DNA of 10,584 bases, taken from positions 1 to 10,584 of the forward strand of contig JAYNFX010000042.1 in NCBI GenBank assembly GCA_038106885.1, read 5' to 3'. This document shows positions 6,330 through 10,584 of the stretch, one piece after another (positions within the stretch are counted from its first letter, which is position 1; each line of letters starts with the position of its first letter). The notes under the pieces are model-generated. The model made no database searches and had not been told where the DNA came from. It saw nothing but the letters and a program-made list of their open reading frames with translations. A program made the position numbers and the translations under genes. Origin of the DNA: UBA3537 sp038106885 (lineage in GTDB: Bacteria; Bacteroidota; Bacteroidia; Flavobacteriales; Flavobacteriaceae).

Positions 6330-8422
6330 TTATTTCAGTAATTGAAATGCTAATAATGCAAAAAAGTATGCAATCGTGGTCATTCCTAAGAGCTGAATTA
6401 AAGGCCATTTCCAGCTTTTAGTTTCTCTTTTCACAATAGCCAAAGTGCTCATACATTGCATTGCAAATGCATAGAAAAGTAGCAAGGAAATTCCAGAAGC
6501 AAATGTAAATACTTTACTTCCATTAGAATAACGCTCATTAGACATTTTTGTTTTTATTGTATTGATATTTTCATTTTCTGATGCACTACCTACGCTGTAA
6601 ATTGTAGCAAGTGTACCAACAAATACTTCTCTTGCTGCAAAAGAAGCTACTAGGCCAATACCAATTTTCCAATCGTATCCAAGAGGTTTAATAACTGGCT
6701 CAATTGTTTTTCCAACTATTCCAATGTAGGAGTGTTCAAGGCGATATGCTGCGATTTTATCTTCAAGTTCAGAAGCTGAAATAGAAACATTTTCATTAGT
6801 CACAATTTCTTTAGCATTATTAAATTTTTTACCAGGCCCGTAAGATGCCATTACCCATAGAATGACTGAAATAGCTAGAATAATTTTACCTGCCTCAAAT
6901 ACAAAAGTTTTAGTTTTTTCAATAACCGTAATTATAACATTTTTAATTAATGGCAGTTTGTAACTTGGCATTTCTACAACAAAGAAAGTCTTGCGTTGAA
7001 TTTTCAATACCTTATCTAAAACATAAGCCGAAAATATAGCCATAACAAAACCAATTATGTAAAGTAACATAAGAGTTAAAGCTTGATAACTCACTCCAAA
7101 AAAGTCACCACTGGGTATTACCAATGCAATTATTATTAAATAAACAGGAAGACGAGCGGAGCAGGTCATAAATGGAGTAACTAGTATAGTAATTAAGCGT
7201 TCTTTCCAATTTTCTATATTACGTGTGGCCATTACAGCTGGAATGGCACAAGCAGTTCCTGAAATTAACGGAACGATACTTTTACCACTTATCCCAAATC
7301 GTCGCATTATTCTATCCATTAAAAAAACGACTCTACTCATATATCCGCTCTCTTCGAGAATGGAGATAAACAGAAATAAGAATGCAATTTGAGGAATGAA
7401 AATTACCACTCCACCAATTCCTGCAACTATACCTTCAGCCACTAAATCAGTTATTTTGCCTCCATTTGGATACGTATTTTTTATCCATTCAGCTAGGTTT
7501 GCGAATGTACTATCAATCAAGTCCATTGGTACTGTTGCCCAATCATAAATTGCTTGAAAAATTACTAGAAGTATTGTGAAAAAAATAAGATATCCCCATA
7601 CTTTATGCGTCAAAATTCGATCTAATCTAGATCTTAAATCTTTTGATTTGCTACGATCAATTATTTGGGTTTCTTTTAAAACTTCATTAATAAACTGATA
7701 GCGTTTGATTGCTTCTTTTTGCTGAAGTCTTTTTAGCTCAGAAGCTGTTTTTGTTTGAAATTTTGTAATATCTAATTCGTTTCTAGCAATATTTCTNNNN
7801 NNNNNNNNNNNNNNNNNNNNNNNNNNNNNNNNNNNNNNNNNNNNNNNNNNNNNNNNNNNNNNNNNNNNNNNNNNNNNNNNNNNNNNNNNNNNNNNNATTG
7901 ATTTTTTGGCAAAACTCTGTAATTCTCAATTAAATTTTTTAAATCATCTATACCTGTATTCTTTCGGGTACTAACAAGTGCAATTTTAGTATGTAATTTT
8001 TCTTCTAATTTTGGAATGTTTAATGTGATACCTTTTCGAGACATTACATCACTCATGTTGATAACAAGAATACAGGGTATTTTTAAATCTTTGATTTGAG
8101 TAAATAGTAATAAATTTCTTTTTAGATTTTCAACATCACTTACAACAACTGCCAAATCTGGAAAATCTTTGTCATTTTTATTTAATAATAATTCAATAAC
8201 TACATTTTCGTCTATTGAAGAAGCGTTCAAACTGTATGTTCCAGGAAGATCTAGGATGTGTGCTTTTACACCCCTTGATAATTTACATACTCCCTCCTTT
8301 TTATCAACAGTTATTCCTGGATAGTTACCAACTTTCTGATTTAGTCCAGTTAGTGAGTTAAATACTGATGTTTTACCAGTATTTGGATTTCCAATGAGCG
8401 CTACTTTGATCTGTTTACTCAT
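6330..8422 (-). CDS. feoB: Ferrous iron transport protein B, interrupted by an assembly gap
   Basis: Inner-membrane Fe2+ transporter with an N-terminal G domain. The first part (7897-8422, 175 codons plus one base) shows G1 GNPNTGKTS at 10-18, the switch region GNYPGITVDKKEG, G3 DLPGTYSL, G4 NMSD and a G5-like VSTRKNTG. The second part is open from 7796, not just from the TTG at 7613. It begins RNIARNELDITKF, runs through RYQFINEVLKETQ and LTHKVWGYLIFF, and holds both gate repeats with GTACAIPA, TPFMTCSARLPVY and the later FAMQCMSTLAIVKRE, for 488 residues. The gap removes the end of the G domain and most of its helical domain. The real missing length should be 2 modulo 3, so the 100 N are a placeholder and not a sign of frameshift. 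It overlaps feoA by 8 bp and precedes the Cys-rich gene by one base. Confidence 0.96.
7797..7896. other. Assembly gap of 100 N inside feoB
   Basis: Exactly 100 undetermined bases between the G domain and the membrane domain. The short tail after the N in one apparent frame (bases 7772-7796) is out of frame with feoB and is not coding in that frame. Confidence 0.99.
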
Positions 8423-8663
8423 TGATCTTTTGAATTAAAATTAGCCTAGCAGTCTCTTTTCTTATAGCCAGGAAACTTCCATTTATATTAAGATACATTG
8501 GGTCAGAAAATGGAGCTAAATGGAGTAAAGTGACTTCATTTCCAGGTAAACATCCCATTTCTAATAACTTAAGGGGTATCCCATTTGAAGAGCAATCAGT
8601 TATGACACCACGCTCTCCTTTGTTCAAGTCTGCAATTGTTAACCCCATGTTATTTAGATTCAT
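8415..8663 (-). CDS. feoA: Ferrous iron transport protein A
   Basis: 82-residue SH3-like cytoplasmic protein that acts with FeoB in ferrous iron uptake. The conserved order is visible: TIADLNKGERGVI, LKLLEMGCLPGNEVTLL and the final strand FLAIRKETARLILI. It is the first gene of the feo operon and its stop overlaps the feoB start by 8 bp, which indicates translational coupling. Two starts are possible: ATG at 8663 (82 residues) or ATG at 8648 (77 residues, MGLTIADL). Family members usually start close to the TIADL motif, and the -7 element at 8675-8682 leaves only a few leader bases for 8663 but about 20 for 8648, so the shorter form is a real alternative. Confidence 0.94.
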   Translation of the reverse strand: MNLNNMGLTIADLNKGERGVITDCSSNGIPLKLLEMGCLPGNEVTLLHLAPFSDPMYLNINGSFLAIRKETARLILIQKINE

Positions 8664-8674
8664 TTTAAATCAAG

Positions 8675-8682
8675 CAAAAGTA
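8675..8682 (-). promoter_or_regulatory. -7 promoter element for the feo operon
   Basis: The minus strand reads TACTTTTG, matching TAnnTTTG, in the 27-bp space between the SCO-family gene and feoA. The expected -33 region falls inside the end of the SCO-family gene, at the palindrome 8693-8702, and has no clear TTTG. The feo genes may also be read through from the SCO-family gene. Confidence 0.42.
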
Positions 8683-8690
8683 ATAAAAGA

Positions 8691-9371
8691 TCACTTATAA
8701 GTACTTTCTTTTAACACTTTTATATCTTCTAGAAGAGTTTCAATTGATTTTGGATCTGTACCATCATAAAAACCTCTGATTTGTTTTTTGGTATCAATTA
8801 ACATAAAGTTTTCAGTATGGATCATGTCATATTGATCTATGACATTTGAAGATTTCACGGCTAAATATGATAACCTGGCAAGGTCATAAATCTGTTTTTT
8901 TTCACCAGTAACCAAGTTCCATTTATTTGAATTAACCCCTTTTTCTATAGCATATTTTTTAAGTTGTTCTACAGAATCAATATCAGGTGTTACAGTATGT
9001 GATAATAGTAAAACATTAGGATCATTAAGAGTTTTTTGTTGGATTTCGTACATGTGATCTGTCATTATTGGACAAATTGTTTGACATGTTGTAAAAAAGA
9101 AATCTGCAACATAAATTTTATTATCGTAAAAAGATTGAGTTATTATATCACCATTCTGATTGATAAGTTCAAAATCTGAAATTTTATGGTATTTCTTTTT
9201 GTAATGAAGACTGCTATCGACTAGCTCTGAATTAACCTCTGCTGGTTGATAGATCGGCAGTACTCTTTTGGGTTTTAAAATATTGTAGAATGCTGTCAAG
9301 ATAACAATTGAAAGAATAGACATTGTTACAATAAAAATTCTGTATTTCTTGATAATCTTTTGCATATACAT
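8691..9371 (-). CDS. SCO1/SenC/PrrC-family copper and thiol protein, membrane-anchored
   Basis: 226-residue thioredoxin-fold protein facing the periplasm. In other bacteria this family delivers copper to the CuA site of cytochrome oxidase or reduces its thiols. Residues 11-32 are a single N-terminal membrane anchor. The copper-binding motif CxxxC is present as C96 and C100 (TTCQTICPIMTDHM), and the distal copper-ligand histidine is H185 in MIHTENFMLID. The segment VLLLSHTVTPDIDSVEQLKKYA also fits the family. The start could be ATG 9371 or ATG 9365 (MYM), a difference of two residues. It lies 27 bp upstream of feoA on the same strand, so it may share a transcript with the feo operon; no cytochrome oxidase gene is in the window. 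Confidence 0.93.
   Translation of the reverse strand: MYMQKIIKKYRIFIVTMSILSIVILTAFYNILKPKRVLPIYQPAEVNSELVDSSLHYKKKYHKISDFELINQNGDIITQSFYDNKIYVADFFFTTCQTICPIMTDHMYEIQQKTLNDPNVLLLSHTVTPDIDSVEQLKKYAIEKGVNSNKWNLVTGEKKQIYDLARLSYLAVKSSNVIDQYDMIHTENFMLIDTKKQIRGFYDGTDPKSIETLLEDIKVLKESTYK
8693..8702. promoter_or_regulatory. Palindrome upstream of feoA, possible operator
   Basis: ACTTATAAGT is a perfect 10-bp palindrome that overlaps the last codons and the region of the stop of the SCO-family gene and sits at the expected -33 region of the feo promoter. It differs from the TTTAGAC half-sites at 4664-4686. Such short AT palindromes occur by chance in DNA this rich in A and T, so a regulatory role is only a guess. 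Confidence 0.2.
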
Positions 9372-9381
9372 ATTAATTATG

Positions 9382-9389
9382 CAAAGTTA
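9382..9389 (-). promoter_or_regulatory. -7 promoter element for the SCO-family gene
   Basis: The minus strand reads TAACTTTG, a match to TAnnTTTG, 10 bases before the ATG at 9371, which implies a very short leader or use of ATG 9365. No TTTG is seen at the ideal -33 distance. Confidence 0.4.
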
Positions 9390-9445
9390 CAACACAAAGC
9401 TTAAAATTGGAATAAATTAACAAAACAAATAGGTTGTTTAACGGT

Positions 9446-9477
9446 TTTGTTTGTTACTCTAAAAACTGGTACATTTG
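9446..9477 (+). promoter_or_regulatory. Promoter of rseP
   Basis: TTTG at 9446-9449 and TACATTTG at 9470-9477 are separated by 20 bases, an exact fit to the Bacteroidota arrangement of a -33 TTTG and a -7 TAnnTTTG. Transcription should begin near 9483, leaving a leader of about 18 bases before the ATG at 9501. Confidence 0.65.
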
Positions 9478-9500
9478 TTCTCCAAATTTTATTTTTGATT

Positions 9501-10584
9501 ATGGATCTTTTTATTCAAATTTCTCAATTTATTCTCAGCCTTTCGTTGCTAATTGTCTTACATGAGTTGGGGCATTTTATTCCAGCAAAACTCTTTAAAA
9601 CTAGAGTTGAGAAGTTTTATCTTTTTTTTGATGTTAAATACTCCTTGTTCAAGAAAAAAATAGGAGATACTGTTTATGGAATTGGTTGGTTACCACTAGG
9701 AGGTTATGTGAAAATTTCAGGTATGATCGATGAAAGTATGGATACAGACCAAATGAAAGAAGAGCCAAAACCCTGGGAATTCAGATCAAAGCCATCTTGG
9801 CAAAGACTAATAATTATGTTAGGCGGTGTAACTGTAAATTTTATTCTTGCTGCGTTAATATATATTTTAATGGCTTTTGTTTATGGTAGTGCTGATATAG
9901 ACGCTAAAAGTCTAGTTGGAGGATATGAAATTTCAAATCCTGTATTAAACGAAATTGGGCTTGAAACAGGTGACAAAATTGTATCTATCAATGGAGAAGA
10001 AATTGAATATGTTTCTGAAATTACACCCAAACTTATAGAAGCTAAGACTGTTAAGATTGAACGGGATGGTAATTTAAAAACTTTAAATTTTCCTGTTGAT
10101 TTCCTTGGCAAATTAAGCTCTTCAAAGACTAGAGGACTTGTTGAGTTAAGAACTCCATTTGTTTTTTCTGGTGCTTCGGAAGGTTCAATTAACTCTGAGG
10201 TTGATATTATGGATGGTGATTTATTACTTTCTGTAAATGATCAACCAGCAAAATTCAAGGATCAAGTATTGCCTTTGTTTGAGTCAAATAAAGGACAAAC
10301 TATTAAAATTAAAATTAGACGTTCTAATGATATCTTAGAGAGAAGTCTTGCAGTTAACAATGATGGTAAAGTGGAATTATTTCATAAATTATCTCCTAAA
10401 GATTTTGAGGGCGCAGGATTTTATAAAACTATAATTCAGAATTACACTTTTGCGCAAAGCATTGGTGTTGGATTTGATAAATTTATTTCAACAGTTTCAT
10501 CTTATTGGGCTCAGCTAAAATTAATAGCCTCACCAAGTACTGGAGCATACAAAGGTGTTGGAGGATTCAAAGCTATTCTTGATA
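9501..10584 (+). CDS. rseP: RIP metalloprotease RseP (site-2 protease), 3' end outside the window
   Basis: Inner-membrane zinc protease that cleaves membrane-embedded substrates such as anti-sigma factors and leftover signal peptides. The frame runs from ATG 9501 to the window end without a stop: 361 residues of a protein usually near 440-450. The catalytic HELGH is at 21-25 in the first membrane segment, followed by the loop motif LPLGGYVKISGM (64-75) and the second membrane segment with GGVTVNFILA, whose N103 fits the conserved family asparagine. Two PDZ-like domains follow: 118-185 (GLETGDKIVSINGEEI) and about 210-265 (IMDGDLLLSVNDQPA). The visible end, STGAYKGVGGFKAILD, leads into the third membrane segment; the LDG motif with the third zinc ligand lies beyond the window. 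It is divergent from the SCO-family gene and has its own promoter. Confidence 0.96.
   Translation, partial: MDLFIQISQFILSLSLLIVLHELGHFIPAKLFKTRVEKFYLFFDVKYSLFKKKIGDTVYGIGWLPLGGYVKISGMIDESMDTDQMKEEPKPWEFRSKPSWQRLIIMLGGVTVNFILAALIYILMAFVYGSADIDAKSLVGGYEISNPVLNEIGLETGDKIVSINGEEIEYVSEITPKLIEAKTVKIERDGNLKTLNFPVDFLGKLSSSKTRGLVELRTPFVFSGASEGSINSEVDIMDGDLLLSVNDQPAKFKDQVLPLFESNKGQTIKIKIRRSNDILERSLAVNNDGKVELFHKLSPKDFEGAGFYKTIIQNYTFAQSIGVGFDKFISTVSSYWAQLKLIASPSTGAYKGVGGFKAILD

Noticed and set aside
7613..7613. TTG start at 7613 as the beginning of a separate truncated FeoB membrane domain
   Set aside because: The frame continues open from 7796 through conserved FeoB sequence (RYQFINEVLKETQ), so this TTG is an internal leucine codon.
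7617..7640. Repeated GATCTAA-like units in feoB
   Set aside because: They encode the in-frame peptide RSRLDLRSRLD-like stretch of the cytoplasmic linker, so they reflect protein composition and are not a DNA repeat element.
9881..10111. Open frame of 76 codons on the minus strand
   Set aside because: It lies wholly inside rseP, antisense to the first PDZ-like domain, and resembles no known protein.

Overview
The window comes from an AT-rich member of the Bacteroidota, most likely a marine-type flavobacterium. This is inferred from the protein families (Bacteroidota-style TonB-dependent receptor with an N-terminal carboxypeptidase-regulatory-like domain, BrxA/B bacilliredoxin, FeoB-associated Cys-rich small protein), from the absence of Shine-Dalgarno sequences, and from promoter -7 elements of the TAnnTTTG type in front of most transcription units. 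The sequence is a draft scaffold: two runs of exactly 100 N (4396-4495 and 7797-7896) interrupt two genes, and the first and last genes run off the window.

Layout. 1-1209 (+): 3' part of radA (DNA repair ATPase). 1236-1646 (-): a BrxA/BrxB-type bacilliredoxin, convergent with radA. 1787-2509 (+): a DjlA-like protein with a glycine-rich membrane segment, a TerB-like domain and a J domain; its stop codon overlaps that of the next gene. 2506-4639 (-): a TonB-dependent outer-membrane receptor, split by the first gap. 4719-5375 (+) and 5377-6201 (+): a DtxR/MntR-type metal-dependent repressor and a GufA-type ZIP metal transporter, one base apart. 6203-8663 (-): a feo operon, feoA - feoB (split by the second gap) - a 41-residue FeoB-associated Cys-rich membrane protein. 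8691-9371 (-): a SCO-family copper/thiol protein. 9501-10584 (+): rseP site-2 protease, truncated by the window end.

The core is a metal-acquisition island of about 6 kb. The receptor (outer membrane), ZIP carrier (inner membrane), metalloregulator and Feo ferrous-iron system lie side by side. The most notable signal is the 79-bp divergent intergenic region between the receptor and the regulator. It holds two identical TATATTTG -7 elements facing opposite ways, placed symmetrically around a single point, with TTTAG half-sites at both -33 positions and an overlapping perfect 14-bp palindrome. It looks like one operator that controls both transcription units, and so predicts a single metal-repressed regulon of receptor plus regulator plus ZIP carrier. 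The metal is not known from sequence; the regulator's ligand set is closer to the manganese sensor MntR than to the iron sensor DtxR.

The region is compact: convergent genes end 26 bp apart, overlap by 4 bp, or lie 1 bp apart, and no stretch over 300 bp lacks a gene. I saw no tRNA, rRNA, CRISPR, insertion sequence or phage feature.
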